Below, piece after piece: positions 36,575 to 48,539 of a DNA stretch of 64,000 bases (within the stretch, counting starts at the first letter, position 1; every line of letters begins with the position of its first letter). Source of the DNA: Vandiemenella viatica (lineage: Eukaryota; Arthropoda; Insecta; Orthoptera; Morabidae); assembly GCA_031002005.1 (NCBI GenBank), contig JARYHS010009186.1:102829992-102893991 (forward strand), in the 5' to 3' direction. The notes under the pieces were generated by a model. That model was not told the DNA's origin, searched no databases, and was given only the letters and a program-made list of their open reading frames with translations. The position numbers and the translations under genes are program-made.

Positions 36575-36730
36575 TTTAATATGGAATCTGAACCATGGAA
36601 CGTCCTGGCGTAGCTGATATGATCGAACACAACTATCAAATTTCTGTGCATACCAGGATTCGAACCCGTTACTGGGCCAGCAAACATATTTGAAAGCAAG
36701 TGCCTTAATCACTGAGCTACCGGACTGCTT
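36575..36730 (-). mobile_element. tRNA-derived SINE just upstream of a BicD exon
   Basis: The minus strand reads a tRNA-like head: gtccggtagctcagtgatta (A-box) with a B-box gggttcgaatcctgg at about 36653-36667, then a tRNA-unrelated body to about 36575. It ends 76 bp before the exon at 36804. It is a different family from the SINEs at 12825 and 22897. Confidence 0.8.
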
Positions 36731-36803
36731 TTGTACTATAAAATAAATGTAAAATAAAAGTAAAGTATTGTTCAATATCAGTTATTATCTTCTTTGTTTC
36801 TAG

Positions 36804-36970
36804 GTTTACGTGCAATGTTTGCGGCACGGTGTGAGGAGTATGTGACACAGGTGGACGAATTACAAGGACAGTTGGCAGCTGCTGAGGAAGAGAAGAAAAC
36901 TCTGAATCAACTGCTAAGACTTGCTGTCCAACAGAAGCTTACTCTTACCCAGCGTCTTGAGGAGCTGGAG
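36804..36970 (+). CDS. BicD: Bicaudal D, C-terminal cargo-binding exon
   Basis: This 167-nt exon follows 'ctttgtttctag'. Its first two bases complete the serine codon from 20106, and it ends in phase 0 after ELE before gtgtgt. It encodes [20 protein letters not shown], then [20 protein letters not shown] and [14 protein letters not shown]. In the family this is the end of the C-terminal coiled coil that binds Rab6 and Egalitarian; the LRLAVQQKL heptads are near-invariant. Only the short, poorly conserved C-terminal tail should follow. I did not find its exon in the remaining 27 kb, so it is either beyond the window or too diverged to see. Confidence 0.97.
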
Positions 36971-37344
36971 GTGTGTTTAGTTACAAATCTCCATTCACAT
37001 ATTGGTTTCACATTCTTTTAACTGTTATTTTTACAACATTAGAGATATTCCTCAAACCCATCGAAGTCGGTTCCTCCAGTCTAGGTCCATGTTTTTCTTT
37101 GACATTCTCTTTTTCTTCTTTTTGATGGAACCCATTCTAACATTTTTGTTGATCATCTATATTCATTTTTTCAACATAGATTGATTTGATTTTGCCAATA
37201 TTTTGATAACTGAACCTAACATATATTTCTATCTTCTGTTCAGTAATATAAGCCTTCAACTATCTATCTATACTTATAAAATGCAAGTCTTGGTCATGTT
37301 GAAGTGATGTCATGCGGTGATGGCACACTATGACATCATGCTAT

Positions 37345-37520
37345 GATGTCATGGTTTTGCATTCGGGAGGACGGCGGTTCGAATCCCCGTCCGGGCATCC
37401 AGATTTGGGTTTTCCATGGTTTCCCAAATCACTCCAGGCAAATGCCGGGATGCTTCCTTCAAAAGGCCATGGCCGAATTCCTTCCTGTTCCTTGTCTCCA
37501 GTCCCATCCCGCCTCTAATG
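37345..37520 (+). mobile_element. tRNA-derived SINE, 5'-truncated
   Basis: Close relative of the SINE at 12825. The B-box ggttcgaatcc lies at 37376-37386, followed by the same body to 'cagtcccatcccgcc'. The 5' part of the tRNA-like head is replaced by short tgatgtcat repeats, so the insertion is probably truncated. Confidence 0.85.
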
Positions 37521-38221
37521 ACCATAGCTTTTTGCCTTTGTAGCCCAACTTACAACTAAGAATGTTTTGTAGGTTATGCACGTTATTTAATAACACTTCT
37601 GTTTAGATAAGCATCTGCAAATAAATTAACTGCCAGAACATTGAAAGAAAAGCACATATTCCATTTAAATCAACATATTAATTATCAGTTGCTTTTTCTT
37701 AATTAAAATTAATTCAATGTAGATTTTTCTTGTACTCTGTGGACAGCAATACCATTGTTACAGTAAGCTAACAAATATCTGCGTTACATCATTTTCGAAA
37801 TAATGAATATTATTTGATGGAAATTGTTCTTAGTGAGTGAAGAAATGAATTTCTAAAATACTGAATTAAATGCATCATATTTGATGGGCTTACAAGATAT
37901 TTATATCCAATGTACATATTTTAAGTTACTGTTATAATGTCCTCAAAGAAATGATTTGCCGAAACATTGAAATATAGGTATGTATTGTGTATAAATTAAT
38001 GCATTAATAATTATTATTGGTTGCTTTTATTTCTGATGTCACTATATAAATGACAAGGAAAGAGAAAATTACTCATCACTTACCAAAGTTGAAGGCTGCA
38101 ACGAGTGAAAAACTTATATGACAAACACTAGAATACAGAATATTTTGGTTCTACACCTTATTCACGCTGTAGGAAACGAGTCATGTGGTTCGGGAAGTGT
38201 GCACACGCCGCAGTTTATCAC
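37521..38221 (+). other. Intron spacer
   Basis: AT-rich. No gene or element recognised. Confidence 0.5.
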
Positions 38222-38229
38222 ATGACATG

Positions 38230-38519
38230 CAGGCCCGCCGCTAGCTGTTTGAGTGCCCGCGTGCAATACCGATTATGCCGCACCTGTCTAACTATAGCCA
38301 GTGGTGGATCGAGGAAATTTCTGAACCGGGTCAAAAAACTGTGAGATTGCCGCCGGCCCTGTCAGCAGCTTTTGAGCTAAAAAAAAAAAAAAGGTCGCCC
38401 GCTGCATAATACACTGTAAATTTCGTCGCGGCAACTATCGATCACTCGTTTTTGCCGCCCCCCTCGATGTGCTGCCCGCGTGCGGTGCACGCCTTGCACG
38501 CCCGCTTACGGCGGCCCTG
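38230..38519. mobile_element. hAT-type MITE with 8-bp target-site duplication
   Basis: A 290-bp GC-rich element starts 'caggcccgccgctagc' and ends 'cgcttacggcggccctg', an imperfect inverted pair. It is flanked by perfect duplications atgacatg at 38222-38229 and 38520-38527. There is no coding capacity. Internal poly-A at about 38379-38392. Confidence 0.85.
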
Positions 38520-38527
38520 ATGACATG

Positions 38528-39089
38528 GTAACAATGAAAAAAGACATTATACTGAGAAACATTTTATTTTGTGTGAGCCAGTCATTAAGTGGATTAGCAA
38601 TAGTAATTTTCTTTTAAACTACTTAGAGTGGTATTGTCCTATTTGTGGATTGTGCCACTCGCTGTTGGTGCCAGTAATCTGAATTTTTTGTGTGCACGTT
38701 GAAATGCAGCCGAGACACTGTAAAACCTAACCATCGGCCATAGCAAATTGTTTCCGTGACTTATCTAATTAAATCGTCTGCCTTTTTCCATCCAGTTTCA
38801 TTACCTGGTCGGAGATAAATAAATAAAAAAAAGTGAATTAGAAAATAAAAAAATGGGCAGTCAATAAGAGACAGGCACTGATACATAACAATGGTCGGCA
38901 AACAATCGTAGGACTACGCCTCAATAAATAGTGTCAACACAAATTATTACCGCTAATTCAATTAATTAATTGTTCATAAAAAATATGTTTCTTGGTGTAA
39001 TGTCAGCTTTCCATTCATACCACAATAAAGTCTTTATTCATGGATGTTTATTGTTGTGTCTACCTATGCTTACTTCACCATGAAGGTTA
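38528..39089 (+). other. Intron spacer
   Basis: No gene or repeat recognised. Confidence 0.5.
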
Positions 39090-39091
39090 TA

Positions 39092-40443
39092 CAGGGTGTC
39101 CACAAATGAATATCGGGGTTTTAATGCTTTATAAGATGTATTACATTATCCTTACAGTTATAAATGATATGTCAAATGAAAGAGCAACTCAAACAGTTTT
39201 ATATACAAGCTTACAAGTGTTCTATGTGCGCACCATTTGTCACACGGCACACATCAAGTCTGTAGCCGAGTTCTTCCCAAACGTTGAGCAGTGTGTCTTC
39301 AGTAACTGTTGCAACAGCTGCTTCAATCCTCTGTCGTAATTCAAGGAGGTCGGCTGGTAACGGAGGCACATACACACGATCCTCGATGAAACCCCAAAGG
39401 TAGAAATCGCATGGCGTTAGGTCAGGTGAACGTGGAGGCCACGCATAGCAAGCTCTGTCATTGGGCCCCTTGCAGCCAATCCAGCGGTCGGGTACAGTTA
39501 CGTTCAACCAACCACGTACTTCGTTATGCCAGTGAGGTGGCACACCATCTTGCTGGAAAATGAAGTTATCTGGTTCATATTGTTCCAACTGAGGGAAGAG
39601 CCATTGCTCTAGTGTATCAAGGTAAGAAGTACCAGTTACAGTCGGTTCATCAAAAAAGAAAGGTCCGTAAACTTTCCGCCGGGATACGGCACAAAAAACA
39701 TTGATTTTAGGGGAGTCTCGTTGCACTTGTATGATCTCTTGAGGATTTTCTGAGCCCCAGATCCGCACATTATGAGTGTTAACAAGTCCACTGAGGTGAA
39801 AGGTCGATTCATCACTGAAGACAACATGATGTAGAAAATCTTCATCGTCATGTAGCAACATTTCGTTAGCGAATTTGGCACGTAAACCATGGTCTGCAGG
39901 CTTTAGAGCCTGTAACAACTGTAAACGGTAAGGACGTAGTTGCAAGCGTTTCCTTAAAACTTTCCAAACAGTCGACTTAGAAATTTCTAATTCGCGACTA
40001 GCCTTCCGAACAGATTTCTTTGGGCTACAAGTGAACGACTCTCTCACTCGCTCAACAGTCTCTTCGCTAACTCTTGGTCATCCCGCGCTCTTCCCTTTAC
40101 AAAGGCAGCCTGTATCTTTAAACTGATGATACCATCTATGGATGTTATTGTCACTTGGAGGATCACGCCCGAACTTAATGCGGAACGCACGCTGCACAGT
40201 AACTACAGATTCAGTCTTTGCAAACTGTAAAACACAAAACGCTTTCTCTTCACTAGTCGCCATCTTTGCTACTACCGCATTCTAGCGGATCGCAGCGGAA
40301 ACATTTCATGCACATGCGCACTAGTGCCAACGAACAAAACTGTTTGAGTTGCTCTTTCATTTGACATATCATTTATAACTGTAAGGATAATGTAATAAAT
40401 CTTATAAAGCATTAAACCCCGATATTCATTTGTGGACACCCGG
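39092..40443 (-). mobile_element. Mariner-like element with ~108-bp terminal inverted repeats
   Basis: The 1352-bp element is bordered by TA dinucleotides (39090-39091 and 40444-40445). The inverted repeats (39092-39200 and 40336-40443) differ at only a few positions and one indel, so the copy is young. Outer ends read cagggtgtccacaaatg and its near complement. It encodes one transposase on the minus strand. Confidence 0.93.
39211..40263 (-). pseudogene. DUF4817-type mariner-like transposase, single internal stop
   Basis: The ATG at 40261-40263 opens an N-terminal domain that I recognise as DUF4817-like (EKAFCVLQFAKTESVVTVQR, then HRWYHQFKDTGCLCKGKSAG). An in-frame TGA follows at about 40078-40080, after which the frame stays open to 39211. 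The catalytic domain has FSDESTFHLSG near 39810, FQQDGVPPHWH near 39550 and RSPDLTPCDFYLWG near 39420. The gap between the second and third aspartates is 46 residues, against 34 in classic mariners. About 350 residues in total. One substitution is the only lesion I see. Confidence 0.9.
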
Positions 40444-40445
40444 TA

Positions 40446-41500
40446 TAATGTGAATGGATCAGGGACACTGCTTTTTTTCGTGTTTGTTATAACAAGAAAA
40501 AGTTTCTATTTGCCATCTTTAAACAAGTATTATATATAGTTTTAGCTACATGGGATTGTAATATTTCTTGCCTCTCCATGAATGTATGGTACTGGAAAAA
40601 AATGGTAAAGTATTTCTATACACACCAAGGACTACACGCACAAAGCAGCGGACAAATGCTAGTTGCTCATAAAATCACAAATTTAAATTTTCTGAAAAAA
40701 TTAAATGTTACTGAAAAGAAGTAAGAAAGAAAAAATAAACCAGTGGAAAGGATGATCTTACATTTCTTTTTACATGTTTCCCTATTTGTGGTTGGATATT
40801 GTGTAAATCTTTGGCTGTTTGTAGTTTGCTTCGATATTTTGATTTATTGCAGCAAGAGCTGCAAACTCTCATTTGCACAAATAAGTACCTGAAAAATGTG
40901 AATATAATTTTAGCATTTGCTGTGGTGAGCTGGAGTACACTTTGTAATACTTGGCCCAAAACATTGATTTATCCATTTTATTAAAATCATTTTTGACAAC
41001 AGCATCATTGTTTTCTTTTCAAAGCCTTCATGCTATATTGCGTAATTACAGAGCCCTGGTGATATTTTATGTTTACATAGTTATAACTTCTCAGTTCCAA
41101 CAATGACATCTTAGAAGAAACTATGTCTCTAATATTAGAATAAAGGTTTTCAATTCTTAGAGGTGGTGAAGAGGACCTAGTACATTTGGCGGTGAAGAGC
41201 TAGGGTAACATCCACATGCACAGTGAAGTTATCTTGAACCCTGCATCCTCCTTGATATATTTTCACACCCCTAAGTTTGGAAACCTATAATCTATGGGAA
41301 TTCTTGTGCTTACTTTCACTATCTTTCCTTTTGTTCACTGCATTAATCCATTTGTTCCTTTTATTATTATTGTCTATTATATATACAAGCATAATAAAGG
41401 ATGCCATAGACGATGGCAACAGAGCATCAACAAACACAAAAAAGATAAAAATGGTATTTCAGTGATGAACATTATCCTTATTATTAGATCAAATGTGATC
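40446..41500 (+). other. Intron with dispersed repeat copy
   Basis: 41080-41280 is the second copy of the repeat at 21040-21265 ('aataaaggttttcaattctt', 'gaaccctgcatcc'). The rest is unassigned. Confidence 0.5.
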
Positions 41501-43620
41501 ACATTGCTGCCTATCTTGTGAATATTTATTGTTGATTCAAGCCCACTTAGGAGCATCTATTAGTTATTTTTGGATGCTCATTTTTATTCCAAATATCTCT
41601 TGAGCCAAGCTAATAATTTCTCATTCTTCTGGGTGTGAGATAGGTTTCTGAGATTTATCATTTTTGACGGAGAGGAGCAGGGGTTAATCTTATTACAAAA
41701 TTTGAAGCGATTTGCAACATCAGTGTCGAAAATGCCAGTGGAATCTCAAGGCTTTTTGTATTTCATTGAGCCACATGCTTCCTATCTTATAGCTTTTGTT
41801 CAGTGAGAAGATCTTCTTGGTAAACCTATTGCTGTTGATTCTCAGAAGATACCCATAAAACTTCAGTGGTCTATGTCACATGCTGGTGTTAACCATTCCC
41901 AACAGATGGTACAATTCAGAGTTTGCTTTCAGTCAGACGATTACATCCAGGAGCACTCTATTTTAATTGAAGAATGATTTTCAGGTTGAAGATCTAATCG
42001 GTGCAGGAGCATCATTTCTGAAATTGTCCCTCGTATTCACCAATAGTGTGGCCACTCTGATTCTCCACATTGTCTGTAGAATCCTAGACAGAACTTCGTA
42101 GGCTACTGGTAATGGCGATATTCCTTGGTCTCCTTTTTGTGAAGTGGTAATTTAGTGCTGTCATCAAGTATCCTTGTGGTGTTACAACAGTCAACCAGGA
42201 TCCGGTGTATGTCCTCACAGTAGTACTTCCACCTGCTTTACTGATGCTATTTTCTCCCGGTGCCTTGTTATTCTTGAGGCATTGATGGTGGTAGTAACTT
42301 GCTGCAAACTAGGTAGTTCAGAACGAGGAGTGATATTTATTGTGTCTCCTACAGGTTATCTTTCCTTGGGCTATTGGCAATTGAGTAACTACTTGCAGTT
42401 TGCCAGAAGTTCCACGTTCCCTTATTTGCAGGTGAGCAACTACTGTTCTGGATTCTTGAAGTGGATTATACCCTGAGAGCTCCTCTTCGAATGCATGGTA
42501 GAAATTTCTGGTGTTGTACAGCCTGAATTCTTCTTCCAATTTCTCCAATCACGATCGATCTTAAGATCTCTTCACAATGGTGTTGGCGAACTGTCTGAGA
42601 AACTTTGTGAAATCTTCCCAGTCTTTCCTTCATTTAGTTGAGTTTCATTTCATCCAGGCTGTGCATTGTTCATCAACTGCACAGTCACGTTCAGTATTCT
42701 ACTTCCTGTGACATTGTTTCTTTCGAGGTTGCCTGAGATTATTTATGATCTCACATAGTGTATATTTCATTTGGTTCCAGACATTCATTTCTCTTGAAAG
42801 ATATCATTTGCAAAGTGCTCCACATTTTCATGAGCTGAGGGTTGGCTCTCTTTGGAGCTGTGTTAGAGGGTACCTGTCACTTAGGCATTAGTCTCGTTTT
42901 TATTTGGATGAAGAAGTGACCAGAGTCAATGTTCCAGCCTTTGCGAATTCTCACTTTCATGATCTCTTTCCTGTTTTTTTACACGGATTGCGACTTGTTA
43001 TATCTGAAATAAAACAATAGCAGGACTCGGTGACTGCCAGGTGGTCTGGTACATTGGTTTTCTACTGAATGATCCTCATCTGATACAACTTGTATAACTT
43101 TATTATTAAGTGCTTGCCATGGGTGTTAATGTGTCAATGTGCTGTGTAAGGTAGCAATACATCTGTGTACCTTCGTTCTTTCCTCAGTTGGGTATTGAAG
43201 TCGCCTACCAGGAGCTTGACATGGTGACCAGAATCTTGCCAATTTTGTCTTTGAGCGTCTGATAAAAAATTTGAGTCTTTTCAGGGTTTTTCTGAAGGTC
43301 ATCATTTACATGAACATAAGCATTTATGATGGAGTAACCTTTGTTTCCATATCTGAAGGACAGCACAGAGAGGCACTCATCAATTGACATGAAAATGATG
43401 ATAAGTTCACCAAATCTTATATTACCAAGAAAGCTATTCCACACACGCTGGAGCCAAACATGCACTGGCTTCCATTTAATTATTCTGTAACTTTCAGAGT
43501 CGAAAGCCACATCATCAGTAAATCTGTTGTCAAGGTTTGCTGCTATTAAAATTTTACATTTCTGTAACACATCTGTTAGTTGCTCGAGTTTTCCGATCTT
43601 TCAGAGTGTAAGGTGTTTAA
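41500..43620 (-). pseudogene. Degenerate LINE, antisense
   Basis: The minus strand retains a LINE endonuclease relic at 43205-43570 (SYRIIKWKPVHVW, GYSIINAYVHVNDD, IFYQTLKDKI), resembling the 'I.NAYAP...FY..L' core of apurinic endonucleases. Further downstream is a linker relic at 42318-42548 (YNTRNFYHAFEEELSGY), of the kind found between endonuclease and RT. RT motifs beyond this are too decayed to name. The left border is approximate. Confidence 0.65.
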
Positions 43621-44389
43621 CTGATTAGGGGACTGAGCAACACTTTGTTGTTGTTGTTGCTTTACAGTGTGTCAACAGCGAGATCATTAGTGCAACAACA
43701 CTCTGCCTTAACTGTGAACAATAATGTAAGTGACCGTAAGCCTCTGGTACATTTTAATAACCCGGTCACCACATGACTGATACCCTCAGGCATGAAAGGG
43801 AAAATAGAAAAGAGTTCACGTTACACTGTTTTAAAGTCACAAAAGATATATATTATTTCAAAAGTTCTCTTACATTGTCGGTACCAGAATTATGAATAAA
43901 GCAATCGGACAACAGTTCCAAAGAAGATTGTAGGTAAAGCACATTTGCAAGAAGAGACAAACTTTCATCAAGCCCCCTAACTTAGATGAAAGTACAACTA
44001 CAGTATATTGAGATGTACTACACCGACCCACTACATGGAGCCATTCGCTCCTTCTGCGGCCCGTTATAACACAAAGTTAACTGTTTGAAATCTGCCAGAA
44101 GAATGAGCACCAGCCCTGATGTCTGCCTTCTACTTATTAGATCGGTTGACCTTGTGACGTCAGCCTTTGTGACGTCACCTTTGAAAATTAATATCTGGAA
44201 AAGTACTTCATAGTTTGACTCGTAACTGATACCTGGGCTTCTTGATATCTTCTGTTTTGACTGGGTCTAATCTTCAAAAGGGATTCTATTTTGGCACAAT
44301 CTAACAATCCATTTCCAAAATCTCGTTTATCTTATGTATGGTTTAAACTTTCTACAGGAATCTCCATATATTTCTAATCCTCTTAATTT
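43620..44389 (+). other. Unassigned intron sequence
   Basis: No gene. A (ttg)n-like tract lies at 43645-43657. Confidence 0.45.
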
Positions 44390-44720
44390 GCTCTATCTTC
44401 TGATATAAATTTCTTGTTTTTATCTCTTTTAGTTTGAATTTCAGTTTTTTTCTCTTAATTAAAAATCCTAATTATACTTTGCCTAATTACTTTATGTTCA
44501 AAATACTCTAGAAAGTGCTGACTATACCTTTTGATAACTTTACGCATTCATTAGTTATTTCAACTTTTAGGTTTTAATTCTCACTGACCCTGTTGCTTAC
44601 AAACGTAAACAAATCAAATTATCTCTTAAACTAAATTTTTCTGGGTATAATGAATACACTTTAAAATGATTCTTAAGATGAGTTTTTGTAGTGTAAATAA
44701 ATCCACTACAAATTCATTAA
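44390..44720 (+). repeat. AT-rich dispersed repeat, copy 2
   Basis: Diverged direct copy of 23700-24120, sharing 'ttctcttaattaaaa', 'agtgctgacta', 'atctcttaaa' and 'acactttaaaatgattctta'-like blocks in order. Confidence 0.6.
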
Positions 44721-47700
44721 GGTTGAAATTTCTATGCTCCACTAAAACAATCTCGAAATTGATTATAAAGTATGTAACTGCTGGGAATAGTTAGTAGAAA
44801 TGCTTTTAGAGAGTTTATAGATACGTTACAAGAAGATTTGGATATTTACAATCCCAAAGTTTTGAATGGTTTTGGGTTTCAACTCCAACTTTCCACATAC
44901 AATGAATTTAGGCTCCCCAGAATCCAAAGGCCTGAATGTGCCACTGTTGTTGGTGGGAGGTTGGGTACTCACTGGGAAAGTGACATCTGCATCATTATTA
45001 ATCTTCATAAAAGAGCTATTAAAGGAATTTACTGGGAGTGTAGATCCATGGTCTTCAATGTTGGCTATTCTGAATCTTATTCAGGAGTATTGGTAATAAA
45101 ATAGGCCACTGCTTACATGAAGAAGCATCACCTTTTGCAGCCACTCCTAACCTGGAGGACATACTCTACCTGATGGATTTTAGTGCCAATTCCTCAACTA
45201 AGAGACTATCACCCTATCAAAGGGAGCTCCTCCACCGTAAGATGTTGGCTCCCTTAAGGTGTCAGCTTATTTCCCACCGCCCAACATGTGGCATTGAGTC
45301 ACTGGCCGTATGGTCTACTCCATTAGTGAGGGTACCAGGCCAGACAGTAGGCACATGAATATATACAGCAAAAAAAAAAAAATAATAATAATAACACGAA
45401 TTGGATAAGATAGTGGTAGGATAGTGTTGACATATGAGACTACCCAATTTATACCTGAAACATTGTAATGTCCCTCCTTAAATAGTCGAACATGGTAAAT
45501 GTAAGGTAGGAGTTACACACGCACACACTAAACATCTTCCACCATGAAAGCTATTCTGTTACTTTTCATCTGTAATTAGATGTTCTGTACAAACTTTAAT
45601 ATTTTACCATTTAACCTGATGTATATTGAACCACCACTAACCTAAGGTGATGTTTACTTCAATAGAGTCTTGGGTTTAAAAAATTGTATTATTATTTTTA
45701 TAATTTTTAAATATATTTTTAAATTTATATATGTGTATATACATATTAATTTTTCATATTTAGATTTAATTATATTTTGCTCTTCCCACCGACCAGAGAT
45801 CATTTTTTATATTTATCTATGCTCGGGTATTAGCTCTGAATCACTGCCCCTGCTTTTCCTCTGTTTGAATTTACCCCCACCATTTTCCTGGCCAATAGTA
45901 TTTCTGTAAGACAGTCTCCAACATCACCCACCTCCCATAATGTTCCCCTGTTGATAAAGGGCTCGTCCCGAAAATTTCTTTTATCAGTTGTGTTTTCGTT
46001 TTTTCTGTGTGGTCGCGCCCCACATCCATCATCTAAAGGTAAGTGGTGGCTCATTTCTCTATCCTAATTTAATTCCTTCTCACTTCTTAGCGCCTTTGAT
46101 CTCATGGTTTACCTGATATAAAGTCAGTTATGCTCACACCTCAATAGTTTGTACATTCTTTTCTGTCTCCTTTTTGTGGATATACATGCTCTTTTGTGTA
46201 CATGAATTAGTTCTTTACCATTAAGGAAACAGTTCAAAATACATTCCAGAAGGTCAAATGTGAAATCAACTATTTTCTGAGAACTCTGTATGGATCCCCA
46301 TGGTCCTGGAATTATTATATTTTTCATATATTATTTGATTTCTTCCTGGAATATAGTACCAACCTCTTTAAAAAATATATGTTAGGTGAAATACTCATTT
46401 TCATTTCCCATCAAGAACTTCAGTTTATCTACAATAAGCAGTTTTTGACAGTTATTTTTTCATTGTTGTAAGCAGTTCTAAGAATTTTAGATATCTCCAG
46501 GCTTCATCTACTGCATCCAGTAGTTTAATGTATTTCCCTATATTATCTAATATCCTGTAGTTGATCTTTGAACTTCAGTACCACATTTTTATATCTCTAC
46601 AGCAATGCAGATAGTACTGTCTGTTTTCTATACTATTCATCAACCACTATGTTCTTTTTTTTTTGTTGTATTGTCAGCTCCACTCTGTTCTCATCCCACT
46701 TATAATGTTAACCTTTTGTGTGATTGCTATTTCTTCTAGGAAGTTCCACTGTTGCTTCCATTGTTTTTGCTCTAACACATTTAATAATATTCTCATGTGT
46801 ATTTGTACATGATCAGTATAGTACATTATATAATTTTAAATTTAGCCTCAGTGCATACTGGAATGGTCAACTCATTTTTAGAGCCACTTAGGTTGAACGT
46901 GACCACATACATGTCTCGGGTTTTTCTATCTAATTTGTTTGCAGAGTACGCAATGGCATCCGTGGAGGGTAAAATGCTCATATTTTCAGAAAATAATGAT
47001 AAGCATTCTGCTCCTCTCCTTTGTAAACCCCTACATCATGTATTCATATATTTTAGTATTTGTTTCATTATTCCATAGCTAGTTGTAAGCCCACGGCTGG
47101 TGTTTCGCGTATGGTCATGGATATAGAATAGTTCCAATTTTTAGGATCAAAGGCCATGACTGGGTGAGCCAATCTGGTTTAATTACAAATTTGACCTGTT
47201 TTTCATGCTTTGGGTTAACTCCATAAAATTTGAAGTATGAGCTGGAGGAAATTAGAATCCATACAGAGATTCCACGTGAACAAAGATTACACACTATTAG
47301 TAAAGGATCAGAGGTATTTAACATGTGATATGATTTAACTGAAATATGTACTGCACTGTATCTGACTAAAAGGTTCACTATGCAAAATTTTAAATATTTC
47401 TGTTGACTATAAAGAGACTTTCAATATGTAAAAAAAGAGATCTTGCACAAGTACTATCACACTATATAGCAAAGGATCAAAGGTCATGACCATTTGACCC
47501 AATCTGGCTAAAATATGAACATGACCTGCAATTCATTCTAAGGGTTTGCTCTGCAAAGTTCGAAGAATTTGTTTGGTTTGAAAAGAGAATAAAAAAGGCA
47601 AATATTTCAAGTGAACAGACTATGCACTATATAATAAAGGATCAAAAATTTTCAATGCATGACTTGTTCTGGCTGAAATAAGTAATGATCCTGTATTTGA

Positions 47701-48080
47701 CCCTAAGGGTTTGTTTTACAAAATTTTAAGAATTCCTGTATAGTTCATCAATAGATAGTGTAAAGACAGATAAATGTAGGAAAATTCTCAGAGGTCTTGA
47801 TCCCTTCTGCCTTATTTGCGAACTTGACATTTATTTCGCCCAATATTTGAATAATTTCTGTTTGTATCGAAGGGAGTTATCATATGTGAAGACAGATTTG
47901 TGTGGACGTATATGGGCTCATTATGTAAAGGCAGGTACACATCAGTACAAGGCTATGCACGAACGGGACCGAGGCGATGTGAGGTGGAACATATGTACAC
48001 TTTGGTTGCACGAACACAGTTTGCCGAGGCATCAAACTAGACAGGTATCCATCCATTCGTTTGTTCTTATGAGTTGGCAG
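44721..48080 (+). other. BicD downstream intron, unassigned
   Basis: No recognised gene. It contains a T-rich (45670-45780) block and several chance ORFs. The segment 45930-46070 weakly resembles 60100-60260, both ending in a 'gtaagtggtgg' motif followed by a T-rich stretch, so a shared repeat is possible. Confidence 0.4.
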
Positions 48081-48101
48081 TTGTGAAGTTAGAATATAGA
48101 T

Positions 48102-48530
48102 ATGGATTACGGTGATAATTTAGCAGTAGCTAGTGCTGCATTCATAGCAATTGCTAGTTTAGTTAAAGAGAGAAATAAAAAATGGTGGTGGGCAGCTAGA
48201 CTTTATTGGAATAGAATGCTCACTAGTGGTAAATTATTTTTAAACAGTATGATGGAAGAAGAAGAGTGTGGCTATTTTCAAAACTTTGCAAGAATGTCAT
48301 CCACGATTATATATTTTTATTAGAGTCTATTCAAGAGAGAATTTCGAAGAATGATACAAATTTTCAAAAAGCAGCAACCACTGAATAAAGGTTAGCCCTA
48401 ACACTGAGATACTTGCCAACTGGTGATTCATTTATTAGCATGCAGCATGTTTTCAACATATCAAAGCAGCTGATTTCAAGAATTATACGCGAAGTATACA
48501 GAGCTACTATAAATATTTTACAGTTGTAAA
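48102..48530 (+). pseudogene. PIF/Harbinger transposase remnant, N-terminal part
   Basis: An open frame from ATG at 48102 reads KKWWWAARLYWNRM, then MMEEEECGYFQNFARMSSTI. It then decays but keeps LALTLRYLPTGDSF near 48390 and an IREVYRATI-like block near 48485. This order (W-rich start, Y.NF.RMS, LA.TLR.LATG.SF) is that of Harbinger (HARBI1-type) nucleases. The catalytic domain is missing because a LINE fragment starts at about 48540. The sequence 'gcaggtacacatcagtacaa' near 47930 could belong to its terminal repeat. Confidence 0.75.
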
Positions 48531-48539
48531 AATGGAGAA

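Noticed and set aside
36656..36728. Possible tRNA gene on the minus strand
   Set aside because: It has A- and B-boxes but no clean cloverleaf and is followed by a SINE-type tail.
40799..40984. Open frame beginning with a coiled-coil-like LLQQELQTLICTNKYL as a BicD exon
   Set aside because: It does not match the expected BicD C-terminus and lacks a fitting donor site.
45173..45358. 61-codon ORF with a gene-like look
   Set aside because: No family resemblance and no splice context.
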